The notes under the pieces are model-generated. The model did no database searches. It was not told the DNA's origin and was given only the letters and a program-made list of their open reading frames with translations. Positions 55,478 through 63,940 of a stretch of 64,000 bases of DNA are shown in pieces. Position numbers and translations under genes: made by a program. Source of the DNA: Nonlabens arenilitoris (GTDB lineage Bacteria > Bacteroidota > Bacteroidia > Flavobacteriales > Flavobacteriaceae); assembly GCF_002954765.1 (NCBI RefSeq), contig NZ_MTPW01000001.1, positions 310,001 through 374,000 on the forward strand, written 5' to 3'. Position 1 is the first letter of the stretch. Every line of letters starts with the position of its first letter.

Positions 55478-55847
55478 AATCAAATACGCTATTCTAGCGA
55501 TAGTTATCTTTTTAATAGAAGTCTTTATAGCGCTTTATATTAATGATTCTTTCATACGACCATTTCTAGGAGATGTGCTAGTTGTTGGATTGATTTATTG
55601 CGCAGTAATGGCCTTTACATCATATCGAGTGGTAACGATAGCTATAAGCACATTAATTTTTAGCTATATGGTAGAGTTAGCACAATATGCGCAAGTAGTT
55701 AACCTACTAGGATTAAGTGACAATAAATGGGCTAGAATTATCATAGGCACTAGTTTCTCATGGTGGGATATGGTGTGTTATACCTTAGGGTTTATAATCA
55801 TATTACTAATTGAGAAGAATAAAAGAATCATGAAAATTAGTCAATAA
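55461..55847 (+). CDS. DUF2809 membrane protein
   Basis: The 128-residue membrane protein matches DUF2809: IRPFLGDVLVVGLIYCAV, SYMVELAQYAQ and GTSFSWWDMVCYTLGF. Function unknown; often found beside DUF1361 proteins. It is the last gene of the operon. A longer version of the genomic palindrome starts at its stop codon. Confidence 0.78.
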   Translation: MKRSLKIKYAILAIVIFLIEVFIALYINDSFIRPFLGDVLVVGLIYCAVMAFTSYRVVTIAISTLIFSYMVELAQYAQVVNLLGLSDNKWARIIIGTSFSWWDMVCYTLGFIIILLIEKNKRIMKISQ

Positions 55848-55863
55848 CGATTTCGCGAAAGCG
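55848..55863. repeat. Palindrome variant within a longer inverted repeat
   Basis: CGATTTCGCGAAAGCG has one mismatch to consensus, but the flanks CAATAA and TTATTG extend the symmetry to about 28 bp, overlapping the DUF2809 stop codon. Confidence 0.8.
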
Positions 55864-55883
55864 TTATTGAAAATTAGACTTAT

Positions 55884-55914
55884 AAAAAAAGCGAGCTTAG
55901 GCTCGCTTTTTTTA
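55884..55914. terminator. Bidirectional terminator
   Basis: AAAAAGCGAGC / GCTCGCTTTTT with a 4-nt loop between convergent genes. Confidence 0.88.
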
Positions 55915-55931
55915 TGTACAGTTTTCAGTCC

Positions 55932-57155
55932 TTACTCCTTGCTGTCCACAAAATCTTGTAAATAAGAGAACCTTTCTGTTAAAGTACCTTCACTGGTAGT
56001 CATACGTGCACGCTCTAAAATTCCATTTTTATCGCCATTAAAAAATGCAGGAATCACGTGCTTTTCAAACATCTCACCAAAACCTTCACTCGCATCCTTA
56101 GGCAATTCACAAGGCAGGTTATCTACAGCCATAACCGTTATAGCGCCGGCTGATTTAAATGGCACCTCTTTTTCTGTTAAAGTATCATAGGCATATATAG
56201 GATCTGCAATCGTGCTAGGTCTTATAGTACACGCAATAGGACCGTCAATATCACAACTCACGTCTGCAACAAGATTTATTTTAAAATCAGCAGCCTTCAT
56301 ATCTTCTCTCGTAAAAAAGTAAGGCGCTCCATTACCGTAGAAATGACCAGTAATCAACATATCGGTAACTTTGGCATATTTCATAAAGTCACTCTTCAAC
56401 AACTCTGGATTGTTATAACACTCTGTTTTTGTAGGCTTATATCCATCTTTCCGAGTATAATAATCTACTACGTCTAACTGTGTATACACAGTTTGTACAT
56501 TATTAAACTGCCCTAATTGTAAATATTCTTTGGGCTTTAAGGCATGTATATGTAACTCTTCCAGCACTTCTATAATACCACCGGCAACTTTTCCCACTCC
56601 AGTCATTGCGATGTTAATGGGTGGTAAATCGCATTTAATGCGATGCAGCTCTGCTTTAAGCGATTTATAATCTGGCAAGCTTTCTACCTTAGGTAATTCA
56701 AACAATCCATCGCGCAAACCTAGTGCACGGAAACCATTATAAGCTCCTACAATCCCAGCATATCTACCAAAACCTATTAATCGTGCTCCGTTCTTTTTTA
56801 CAATCGTCTCGTGATCATAAAGCTCTATTTTTTTGTTTAAGATTGCTCTTAACAGTTCTCTATTATATGGTTGCTTTTTAATAGTATGCGAAAAGAAAAA
56901 GTATTTCTTATTAGCTATCAAAGCATCTATAGGTACTTCTTTTACACCTATCATCACATCTGCACTACTTACATCTTCTTGAACATTAATGCCGCTAGCA
57001 GCATATTGTGCATCACTAAAAATTCTAATGGAAGAAGACTCTACTGTGAATTCCGCTTTCGCGAAAGCGTGATTCAAACGACCCAACTGCTCTGGAGTAA
57101 ATACTACTCTCCTATCTGGCGGATTCTTTCTCTCTCTAATTATGGCAAATTTCAT
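55932..57155 (-). CDS. NAD(P)-dependent alanine-dehydrogenase/transhydrogenase-family oxidoreductase
   Basis: The 407-residue protein starts with the AlaDH/PNT N-terminal fold (IIRERKNPPDRRVVFTPEQLGRL; VMIGVKEVP; HTIKKQPYN) and has a C-terminal nucleotide-binding region (NIAMTGVGKVAGGIIEVL) and VADVSCDIDGPIACT. It resembles saccharopine-dehydrogenase-like proteins of Bacteroidota annotated as lysine- or alanine-type dehydrogenases. The substrate cannot be decided by eye. A perfect palindrome at 57054 is read AFAKA in the N-terminal domain. Confidence 0.82.
   Translation of the reverse strand: MKFAIIRERKNPPDRRVVFTPEQLGRLNHAFAKAEFTVESSSIRIFSDAQYAASGINVQEDVSSADVMIGVKEVPIDALIANKKYFFFSHTIKKQPYNRELLRAILNKKIELYDHETIVKKNGARLIGFGRYAGIVGAYNGFRALGLRDGLFELPKVESLPDYKSLKAELHRIKCDLPPINIAMTGVGKVAGGIIEVLEELHIHALKPKEYLQLGQFNNVQTVYTQLDVVDYYTRKDGYKPTKTECYNNPELLKSDFMKYAKVTDMLITGHFYGNGAPYFFTREDMKAADFKINLVADVSCDIDGPIACTIRPSTIADPIYAYDTLTEKEVPFKSAGAITVMAVDNLPCELPKDASEGFGEMFEKHVIPAFFNGDKNGILERARMTTSEGTLTERFSYLQDFVDSKE
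57054..57069. repeat. 16-bp palindrome, perfect copy
   Basis: Inside the dehydrogenase gene, read HAFAKAEF. Confidence 0.95.
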
Positions 57156-57321
57156 GGTGGATTTTTAAAGTAGCAATATAAGGAAATCAGGCAAAACCCT
57201 ATTATGGGAATTATAGTCAATGAGTCGGGAAATATGATTCAAATTTGAAGGTTGATATGAATGCATCTTTGCCATGTAATTAAATATAACCGCCTGATAA
57301 CAAGGCATAAAAAACAATATC

Positions 57322-57726
57322 ATGAAAAAAGTAATCGCATTTTTAACCATCGCTCTAGCATTAACAGCAACTTCACAAGCACAACACAGTATGAAGAAAG
57401 ACAAAATGATGGATGCTCCTGTAAAAACAATTGCATTAGAACAAGTAGCTGGTGAATTTGTACAAAAAGAAATTAAAGTAAATCCTGGTACTTATGTATT
57501 TACAGTAACCAATAATGAAGTGGGACACGATGTAGGTTTTGTACTTGTGAAAAAAGGAGATGATATCTCTAACCCAAAGAACCATATCCAAACGGCATAT
57601 GTAACGCAAGCAGTAGCCACTGGTCAGACACAATCATCGCAGGCAACAACATTGAGTGCAGGTTCTTACTATTACTTTTGCCCATTAAACCCTACAGCTA
57701 CAGATAATTTATTAATTGTTGAGTAA
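57322..57726 (+). CDS. Secreted cupredoxin-like protein with an incomplete copper site
   Basis: The 134-residue protein has a signal peptide (LTIALALTATSQAQ) and a plastocyanin/azurin-like fold: FTVTNNEVGHDVGFVL with the first ligand His, and SYYYFCPLNPTATDN with the ligand Cys. The second His (normally Cys+3) is Asn and no Met follows, so a normal type-1 copper centre cannot form. The N-terminus has His/Met residues (QHSMKKDKMMD) that might bind copper. It could be a copper chaperone or a structural variant. Confidence 0.8.
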   Translation: MKKVIAFLTIALALTATSQAQHSMKKDKMMDAPVKTIALEQVAGEFVQKEIKVNPGTYVFTVTNNEVGHDVGFVLVKKGDDISNPKNHIQTAYVTQAVATGQTQSSQATTLSAGSYYYFCPLNPTATDNLLIVE

Positions 57727-57764
57727 CTCTATGTAATTCCCCATAGATATAGAGTTTACTCCTG

Positions 57765-57798
57765 ATCCCAACTCGCTGCTGAGTTGGGATTTTTTTTA
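57765..57798 (+). terminator. Terminator of the cupredoxin-like gene
   Basis: ATCCCAACTC / GAGTTGGGAT with a 6-nt loop and a run of eight T. Confidence 0.9.
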
Positions 57799-57842
57799 TT
57801 TCTTTTGGCATAGTTTTTACTACTGTTACAGTGGTTAATAAT

Positions 57843-57850
57843 TATATTTG
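57843..57850 (+). promoter_or_regulatory. -7 element of the tmRNA gene
   Basis: TATATTTG, matching TAnnTTTG, 52 nt before the mature 5' end of tmRNA; no convincing -33 TTG. Confidence 0.45.
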
Positions 57851-57901
57851 CAACCGCTTTAGTTTTATGTCATAGGCTTAAAATTGAAGAATAGACAATT
57901 T

Positions 57902-58297
57902 GGGGTCGACTGGTTTTGACAGCGAGACCGAGTTAATTGTAAGCATGTAGAGCGCTGGGAAACAGCTCTTAAATCTCATTTTTCATCTTTTTTAAACGGC
58001 GAGAATAACTACGCCCTAGCTGCATAATCCGAATTACAGTAGGATAGTGCCTCGGTCTACAAGGTAGACAAGCAGGAAATCTCTCAGCAGCCTTGATTTA
58101 CGGCGACTGATTATGGGATTTCGTAAAAGTAAATCTATCCTCATCAGGGCTTTGATGTTGAGGAGAAACTTAATTGAAGACAAGCGTTGCTTTGGTAGTT
58201 TCTAACCGGTGTAACGACTGAAATTAAATGGAAACTAAACATGTAGAAGGCCGTTAAATCGCTCGTTTGGACGAGAGTTCGATTCTCTCCGACTCCA
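57902..58297 (+). ncRNA. ssrA: tmRNA (SsrA)
   Basis: tmRNA frees stalled ribosomes and adds a degradation tag. The 5' end GGGGTCGACTGGTTTTGACA and the 3' end (TTCGATTCTCTCCGACTCCA) form the tRNA-like acceptor stem: GGGGTCG pairs with CGACTCC. The tag frame at 57998-58027 reads GGC GAG AAT AAC TAC GCC and on to TAA, giving GENNYALAA, the Bacteroidota-type tag. CCA is not encoded fully, so the exact 3' end is uncertain by a few bases. A T-rich terminator follows. Confidence 0.95.
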
Positions 58298-58303
58298 CAA
58301 TTA

Positions 58304-58332
58304 GTCTCATAATTAATTATGAGGCTTTTTTT
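58304..58332 (+). terminator. Terminator of tmRNA
   Basis: A perfect palindromic hairpin CTCATAATTAATTATGAG followed by GGC and seven T. Confidence 0.8.
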
Positions 58333-58451
58333 ATTTTTAGGTGATCATTTCATCTTGTTTCTTATATCTTAATCACGCTAAAGTGCCACCTATTAAAGAT
58401 CCCTTAAAAGTTTTAGGAAATCATTATTAATAAAAAAGAGTGGTACAGATT

Positions 58452-59168
58452 TTATTTAATGGTGTATTTGCGCAATGCAGCAAAGTGAGTATTTAACGCT
58501 TCAAGAGCATCATCACTTTTTTTACTTTTTATAGCTTCTACTATATCCGTATGTTCACCTACTAACTTAATGGCTTGTGTACGGTCACATATATCTTCTT
58601 TATTAAAGTGTCCAATGATATCTGGCACGATAATTTTCATTAATCCATATAAAACGGAATTCTCACTGGCCTTTACAATGGCCAAGTGAAATTTCATATC
58701 TTCTATTAATGATGGTAATCCGTTAGTAATACAGTCTACAAAGTTTTGATGTGCTTTTTCTAACTGTTTAAGAGACTCTTTGGTACATCTAGTAGCAGCC
58801 ATTTGAACTGCATGGGATTCTATGATTACTCTAGTTTCAACTAGCGAGTTAAAATCTGGTGTATCTAAATCGAGAATATCATTCATCATGGTATTCATAG
58901 AAGGCACACCTATACCGGTAATGATGGAACCACTTTGCGGTAGTGTCTCGATAATCCCATAAAATTCTAATTTCTGGATTCCAGCTCTTATCTGGTTGCG
59001 ACTTACACCTAGTTTTTCTGATAGTTTTCTCTCTGATGGTAATTTGTCTCCAGCTTCTAGATTATGTTTTTTAATTAGCGCACGTATTTCACTAACCACA
59101 TCATTCTCGTGAGTAACGATGTTTTCAGTATCATCAGTTGTAACTAATTTGAGACCATGCTCTATCAT
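58452..59168 (-). CDS. FadR-type GntR-family transcriptional regulator
   Basis: The 238-residue protein has an N-terminal winged helix (KLPSERKLSEKLGVSRNQIRAGIQKLEFYGIIETLPQSGSII) and an all-alpha FCD effector domain (about 90-230) with VETRVIIESHAVQMAA and the metal-ligand His residues (KFHLAIVKAS; EHTDIVEAI). It stands next to KDPG aldolase and KDG kinase and has a UxuR-like operator just upstream, so it probably controls uronate catabolism and is auto-regulated, with KDG or a related acid as the signal. Confidence 0.9.
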   Translation of the reverse strand: MIEHGLKLVTTDDTENIVTHENDVVSEIRALIKKHNLEAGDKLPSERKLSEKLGVSRNQIRAGIQKLEFYGIIETLPQSGSIITGIGVPSMNTMMNDILDLDTPDFNSLVETRVIIESHAVQMAATRCTKESLKQLEKAHQNFVDCITNGLPSLIEDMKFHLAIVKASENSVLYGLMKIIVPDIIGHFNKEDICDRTQAIKLVGEHTDIVEAIKSKKSDDALEALNTHFAALRKYTIK

Positions 59169-59186
59169 AAAACTATTATTAAATGA

Positions 59187-59200
59187 ATTGGTTTACCAAT
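59187..59200. promoter_or_regulatory. UxuR/ExuR-like operator
   Basis: ATTGGT-TT-ACCAAT, a 6-bp inverted repeat 19 nt before the GntR start; the enterobacterial hexuronate regulators bind AAATTGGTATACCAATTT. The 149-nt gap also holds a -7-like TAGGTTTG on the minus strand at 59269-59262. Confidence 0.65.
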
Positions 59201-59317
59201 CTGGTTGCCCAAATTAAAGTGATATCATAGATATTTCCAAGAAATACGGCTGCTAAATTTACAAACCTATTATTTTAAAATCAACTAGTACTTATTAAGC
59301 AATTAAAAGATTTGATA

Positions 59318-59968
59318 TTATAGCACTGATGCAGTCTGAACAGCTATTTCAATATCTTGTTCTAAACCTTTAAAATCGCCGTGATTGATTTTAAGTTTAT
59401 CAAATAACTGACTTCCCATTCCCACACAATTAACACCAGCATCAAACCATTCTTTCAAACCATTTTCTGTAGGGTTGATTCCACCTGTAGGCATAATGGC
59501 TAGTTGTGGTAGGACTGATTTAACCGCTTTCGCGAAAGCGGAACCTATCACATTTGCAGGAAATATTTTAATCATCTCACAACCCAAATGCATTGCGGTA
59601 GTAGCCTCTGTAATAGTGGCAATTCCAGGTATATAAGCAATATTGTGGTGAACACAATAGTTAGCAAGTTCTGTAACTAAACCTGGAGAAACGATAAATT
59701 GTGCGCCGGCCTCAACAAATTGCGCTGCTGTTTTTGAGTCATAAATCGTCCCTACTCCTATCACTAGATCATCATACTTTTTAAAATGAGGTATTATAGT
59801 TTTAAAAGTCTCAAGACCATTGTGCCCACGATTGACAAATTCAAATACACGTACTCCACCTTTATAAGATGCTTCTATGGTATTGATCACTACGCTTGCA
59901 TCCTGATGGAAAAATACAGGAACTATCTTGTGCGATTCTGTTTGCTTAATAAATTGTGTAATATCCAT
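59318..59968 (-). CDS. eda: 2-keto-3-deoxy-6-phosphogluconate (KDPG) aldolase
   Basis: The 216-residue aldolase splits KDPG to pyruvate and glyceraldehyde-3-phosphate, the last step of uronate use. It has VFEFVNRGHNG (catalytic Glu region), VGVGTIYD, FIVSPG, and the Schiff-base Lys in MIKIFPANVIG. The ATG overlaps the KDG kinase stop by one base. A perfect palindrome at 59525 is read AFAKA close to the Lys segment. Confidence 0.95.
   Translation of the reverse strand: MDITQFIKQTESHKIVPVFFHQDASVVINTIEASYKGGVRVFEFVNRGHNGLETFKTIIPHFKKYDDLVIGVGTIYDSKTAAQFVEAGAQFIVSPGLVTELANYCVHHNIAYIPGIATITEATTAMHLGCEMIKIFPANVIGSAFAKAVKSVLPQLAIMPTGGINPTENGLKEWFDAGVNCVGMGSQLFDKLKINHGDFKGLEQDIEIAVQTASVL
59525..59540. 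repeat. 16-bp palindrome, perfect copy
   Basis: Inside the KDPG aldolase gene, read GSAFAKAVKS. Confidence 0.95.
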
Positions 59969-60963
59969 TATCTTAAAAGTCTACCTACGTTATCGCCTTT
60001 TACTAGTTCTTCTACTTCTTCTTTACTACTTAAATTGACATCTCCTATAGTACTGTGTTTTAAAACAGATGCCGCTACACCAAATTCTACCGTTTCTTGC
60101 GGATCTAAATTTAAAAAACCATAGATTAATCCAGCCATAAATGCATCACCACCACCTATACGATCGACGATGTTTTTCATGTCATAATTCTTAGAGGTAT
60201 ATAACTTACCATCTGTATAAAGTAAACCAGATAGTTCATTACGAGAAGCCGTCATTGCATTGCGTACAGTTTTTGAAAAAGCTTTTATATGTGGATATTT
60301 TTTGAGCACCTTATCACAGTTAGTCTGCCAGTCTTCATCCTGTATACCTAGACAGTTTTCTAGATCAACTCTTCCACCTATTACCACATCTGTTAACTCG
60401 ACTAGACCTGGCATTATGTCCAGTGGTTGTTTACCGTATTGCCATAAATTGCGTCTGTAATTAATGTCTCCACTTGTAGTGACTCCTCTTTTCTTAGCTT
60501 CCTTAAGTGCTCTAAGCGTGATGTCTGCAGCGTTTTGAGAAATAGCTGGTGTGATACCACTGTAGTGAAACCATGACGCATCTTTAAAAACGATTTCCCA
60601 GTTAATTTCATCTTCTTTAAGATGTACAAAGGTGCTATCAAATCGATCATAAACAATACGTGATGGGCGTTGCATCGCACCTGTTTCAAGATAGTAAACA
60701 CCTAGACGGCCTTCTTTGCGCACGATACCTTCACCACTGACTCCATTAAGTTTTAAAAATCGCTCTACTCGCTCTCCTAAATTATGATCTGGTAAGGCGG
60801 TGATATGGGTACTATCCAAACCAAAATGAGCTAAAGAAACTCCAACATTTGCCTCTGATCCACCAAAGGTAACATCAAAATTTACTGTTTGAAATAATCT
60901 CTTATAATCTGGAACGGTAAGTCTCATCAAGACTTCTCCTATAGTAACTACCTTTTGTGCCAT
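59968..60963 (-). CDS. kdgK: 2-keto-3-deoxygluconate kinase (PfkB family)
   Basis: The 331-residue kinase phosphorylates KDG to KDPG. It has the PfkB N-terminal motif (VTFGGSEANVGVSLAHFG) and the C-terminal motif with the catalytic Asp (VDRIGGGDAFMAGLIYGF). It is coupled to KDPG aldolase by the TAATG overlap. In this setting it accepts KDG made from unsaturated uronates by lyase pathways. Confidence 0.93.
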   Translation of the reverse strand: MAQKVVTIGEVLMRLTVPDYKRLFQTVNFDVTFGGSEANVGVSLAHFGLDSTHITALPDHNLGERVERFLKLNGVSGEGIVRKEGRLGVYYLETGAMQRPSRIVYDRFDSTFVHLKEDEINWEIVFKDASWFHYSGITPAISQNAADITLRALKEAKKRGVTTSGDINYRRNLWQYGKQPLDIMPGLVELTDVVIGGRVDLENCLGIQDEDWQTNCDKVLKKYPHIKAFSKTVRNAMTASRNELSGLLYTDGKLYTSKNYDMKNIVDRIGGGDAFMAGLIYGFLNLDPQETVEFGVAASVLKHSTIGDVNLSSKEEVEELVKGDNVGRLLR

Positions 60964-60973
60964 TTAATATTAA

Positions 60974-62422
60974 TTATTTTTTAGCTAAGTCCTTTTGAGG
61001 GAATATTTTTTCTCTAGGGAATTGTTTTTCGAGCAACTTTGTCATTTTCTTTTCCGCTTTCGCGAAAGCGGCATTACCAGATAAATTTACGTATGCTAGT
61101 AAGCTATTTTTATGTTCATAGAGTTCTGCTTCTATTACTTCATTAGTAGTTGCATCTCTCCATTCTGTATAACGCCACTTACCATCAGTAACGCTACATC
61201 CCATAATTTTTTTACCTCGAGGATAAACGCTATAAGCCGCTTCATCCCATTCTAATTCTGGATTATTTAAAACAGGCAGGATGCTCTTACCATCTGATGG
61301 CGGTGCACCTTCTAAGTTGCATATATCTACTAGTGTTTGAAAAATATCCACATTTTCTACCAGCGCATCTGAAGTTTTATTTGTAACGCGGTTCTTATAT
61401 GAGGTTTCTCTACTAACAATTAAGGGTACTCTTACATCAATTTCCAGATTAGATTGCTTACACCATGATGCATATTCTCCTATTTTATAACCATGATCAC
61501 TCATAAAAATAATCGTGGTGTTTTTTCTTAAATCTAACGTTTCTAACGTATTCATTATTTTACCTATCTGAGCATCTATGTAACTTACACTAGCATGATA
61601 ACCATGAATTAAATCCCTAGTTAATTCGTCATTTAAATCACCTTCTTTAGGAATACCATAATAAGCTTTTAACTCACCCCATTTAGGTAATGCTAGCCTA
61701 TAGGCGCTGTCAGGTTTTTCTCTAGATGGAATTTCAAAATCATTCTTATCGTATAAATCCCAATACCTTTTAGGTGCATTAAATGGTAAATGCGGCTTGC
61801 TTAAACCTACAAACATGATAAATTTATCATCTTTAACTTTTTGCAATGTTTCTATAGCATAATTTGCTACACGACCATCTTTATAGGCTTCATCTGGCAC
61901 GTCTGCATCTTCAAAAGCTGGTCCTTTTAGTGGTTGAACACCTTGATCTTTAAGGCGCTTCATTAAGGCTATATTTTCTGGTTTTAAATAAGAGTTAGGT
62001 TCTTTCTCAAAGTATGTAGACCATACATTTTTATCATCTCTACCGTGATGATACACCTTACCTATGCTTATGGTCTTATATCCATTACTATTGAACAACT
62101 GTGGTAAGGACACCAGTTCTTTATGTACTTTACGTAAAGGTGTGAAAATGTTATAAATACCTAAAGTTTCTGGGCGTAAACCTGTTAACATACTCATTCT
62201 TGAAGGGGCACAAATTGCCTGTTGAACATAAGCCTTGTTAAACATTACTCCTTCTATGGCTAGTTGATCTATGTGAGGAGTAATAGCTGTTTCACTTCCA
62301 TAACAGCCCAACTCTGCTCTTAAATCGTCTACATAAAAAACAAGAACATTAGGTGGATTTTCTTGTGCGGTACACTGCGTTAAACATAAAGCAGTAATAC
62401 ATAATGCTAAGATTTTTTTCAT
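60974..62422 (-). CDS. Sulfatase, iduronate-2-sulfatase-like (S1_7-type)
   Basis: The 482-residue enzyme has a signal peptide/lipobox-like N-terminus ([10 protein letters not shown]) and the sulfatase features: metal-binding VDDLRAELG, formylglycine site Cys71 in [21 protein letters not shown] and [20 protein letters not shown]. The layout resembles iduronate-2-sulfatases. It would remove sulfate from a uronic-acid-containing polysaccharide such as ulvan, agreeing with the KDG genes. The formylglycine-generating enzyme is not in the window. A perfect palindrome at 61055 is read AFAKA near the C-terminus. Confidence 0.88.
   Translation of the reverse strand: MKKILALCITALCLTQCTAQENPPNVLVFYVDDLRAELGCYGSETAITPHIDQLAIEGVMFNKAYVQQAICAPSRMSMLTGLRPETLGIYNIFTPLRKVHKELVSLPQLFNSNGYKTISIGKVYHHGRDDKNVWSTYFEKEPNSYLKPENIALMKRLKDQGVQPLKGPAFEDADVPDEAYKDGRVANYAIETLQKVKDDKFIMFVGLSKPHLPFNAPKRYWDLYDKNDFEIPSREKPDSAYRLALPKWGELKAYYGIPKEGDLNDELTRDLIHGYHASVSYIDAQIGKIMNTLETLDLRKNTTIIFMSDHGYKIGEYASWCKQSNLEIDVRVPLIVSRETSYKNRVTNKTSDALVENVDIFQTLVDICNLEGAPPSDGKSILPVLNNPELEWDEAAYSVYPRGKKIMGCSVTDGKWRYTEWRDATTNEVIEAELYEHKNSLLAYVNLSGNAAFAKAEKKMTKLLEKQFPREKIFPQKDLAKK
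61055..61070. repeat. 16-bp palindrome, perfect copy
   Basis: Inside the first sulfatase gene, read [10 protein letters not shown]. Confidence 0.95.
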
Positions 62423-62443
62423 TGTATAATTTTAGTCTTATTC

Positions 62444-63940
62444 TTAATTTATGACCAGTGATTGTGGTGATTGCACCGTACCTTTTCCTTTGTTCCAGCT
62501 CCTCCAGTCTATTGCGTTGCGCTTATCATCAAACTTATATTTCCATTTTTTCATGTAGTAATTTCTGGGTCTTATGGAATCTCGTATATGTTGCAGTTGT
62601 TGCTTCAATTGAGTATCTAAGTCTTTCTGAATTTCTTGAAACTCTGGCTTGCCTAATAAATTATTTTGTTGGAATGGATCATTAGTATTATCATAGAACA
62701 TAGTAGGTCCATCAGGTGTGACTGCATAAGTATATTGTTTTGTTCTAATGGCTCTATAAGGTTGATCCTTAAAGTTTGAACCAAATGGTGCGACGTTCAT
62801 AATTAATGCTGCTCTATCTTGATGAATATTAGGGTTTTTAATTAGTTGTGAAAGGTTCTCTCCTTCCATATCTTCTGGAATAGCAATATCTGTTAAACCT
62901 AATAATGATGGTAAAATATCTGGTGTTGTTAACGGTGCGTTTACAATTTTCCCTTTATGCTTTCTTATGGAAGGGTAACGTATTAAAAATGGTACTCTAG
63001 CAGCTTCATCCCAGGCGAGTTGTTTTACAAACGGTTTTACGCCATGTGCGCCCATCATCTCACCATGGTCAGATGAAAATATAACGATGGTATTATCAAA
63101 CAATTCTAGCTCTTCCATTTTATCTAACAATCTACCTATGGCTTCATCTGTAGCCGTTGCATGCGCATAATAGCCTTGTAACTCTATGCGTGCTTTTTCC
63201 TTGAATTCCTCTGATATATTAGGATTCAAAGTGAGTTTTTCTGGTGGATATAGGTCTTTATACTTCTTTGGTGCACTGCCGTGCGGATAATGTGGTGTAG
63301 CAATAGAGACAAAGGCTAAAAAAGGTTGCTCATCACTAGCATGGTCTGTAATATACTGATTAACGTCATTTACAATAGCAAATGGTGAGTAGGTATCCCA
63401 ATGTTTTAACTTGGGATTATCATTATCATAATACGGCATTTTGGTGTAATTATGAGAACATTCTATGGCTTTCCAGTATTCAAAACCTTGACGTCGTTCT
63501 TTTGGGATATAAGAAGACCTTCCGTGTCCATCGAGGTGCCATTTTCCCCAATAGGCTGTTTGATAACCTTGGTCTTTAAATAATTCTGCCATGGTTACTT
63601 CTTGTGCTGGAAAGTAGATGTCATTTAAAAACATACCTGTGGTAGTAGGAAATTTACCGGTTAACAAGGCTGCTCTATGAGGTGTACAAACTGGCGTTAC
63701 AGAAACGGCGTTAGTAAAGTTTACAGACTCTTTTGCAAGAGCGTCTAAATGTGGCGTTTTCACATCTGGATTACCAGCATATCCCAGTGCAGTGCCACGC
63801 CATTGATCTGTTAGTATATAAATAATGTTTGGTTTCTTAGAAATTTCTGCAACATTAGATGAGTTTTCTTCTTTTCCTTCATTAGTCTTACAACTTAAAA
63901 GTGAACAAAAGCAGCATAGGATCATAATAATTTTCTTCAT
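62444..63940 (-). CDS. Sulfatase (S1 family), second copy
   Basis: The 498-residue lipoprotein (lipobox LLSCKT) has the sulfatase pattern: YILTDQWRGTALGY, Cys85 in CTPHRAALLTG (CxPxR formylglycine site), ATPHYPHGS and FSSDHGEMMGAHG. It is closer to choline- or aryl-sulfatase-like members than to the iduronate type and so probably removes sulfate at another position. It is the first gene seen of the operon; its promoter lies at or beyond the right edge (63941-64000 shows no clear one). Confidence 0.88.
   Translation of the reverse strand: MKKIIMILCCFCSLLSCKTNEGKEENSSNVAEISKKPNIIYILTDQWRGTALGYAGNPDVKTPHLDALAKESVNFTNAVSVTPVCTPHRAALLTGKFPTTTGMFLNDIYFPAQEVTMAELFKDQGYQTAYWGKWHLDGHGRSSYIPKERRQGFEYWKAIECSHNYTKMPYYDNDNPKLKHWDTYSPFAIVNDVNQYITDHASDEQPFLAFVSIATPHYPHGSAPKKYKDLYPPEKLTLNPNISEEFKEKARIELQGYYAHATATDEAIGRLLDKMEELELFDNTIVIFSSDHGEMMGAHGVKPFVKQLAWDEAARVPFLIRYPSIRKHKGKIVNAPLTTPDILPSLLGLTDIAIPEDMEGENLSQLIKNPNIHQDRAALIMNVAPFGSNFKDQPYRAIRTKQYTYAVTPDGPTMFYDNTNDPFQQNNLLGKPEFQEIQKDLDTQLKQQLQHIRDSIRPRNYYMKKWKYKFDDKRNAIDWRSWNKGKGTVQSPQSLVIN

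Noticed and set aside
57165..57404. 79-residue minus-strand frame over the cupredoxin start
   Set aside because: It is the reverse reading of the cupredoxin signal region and leader.
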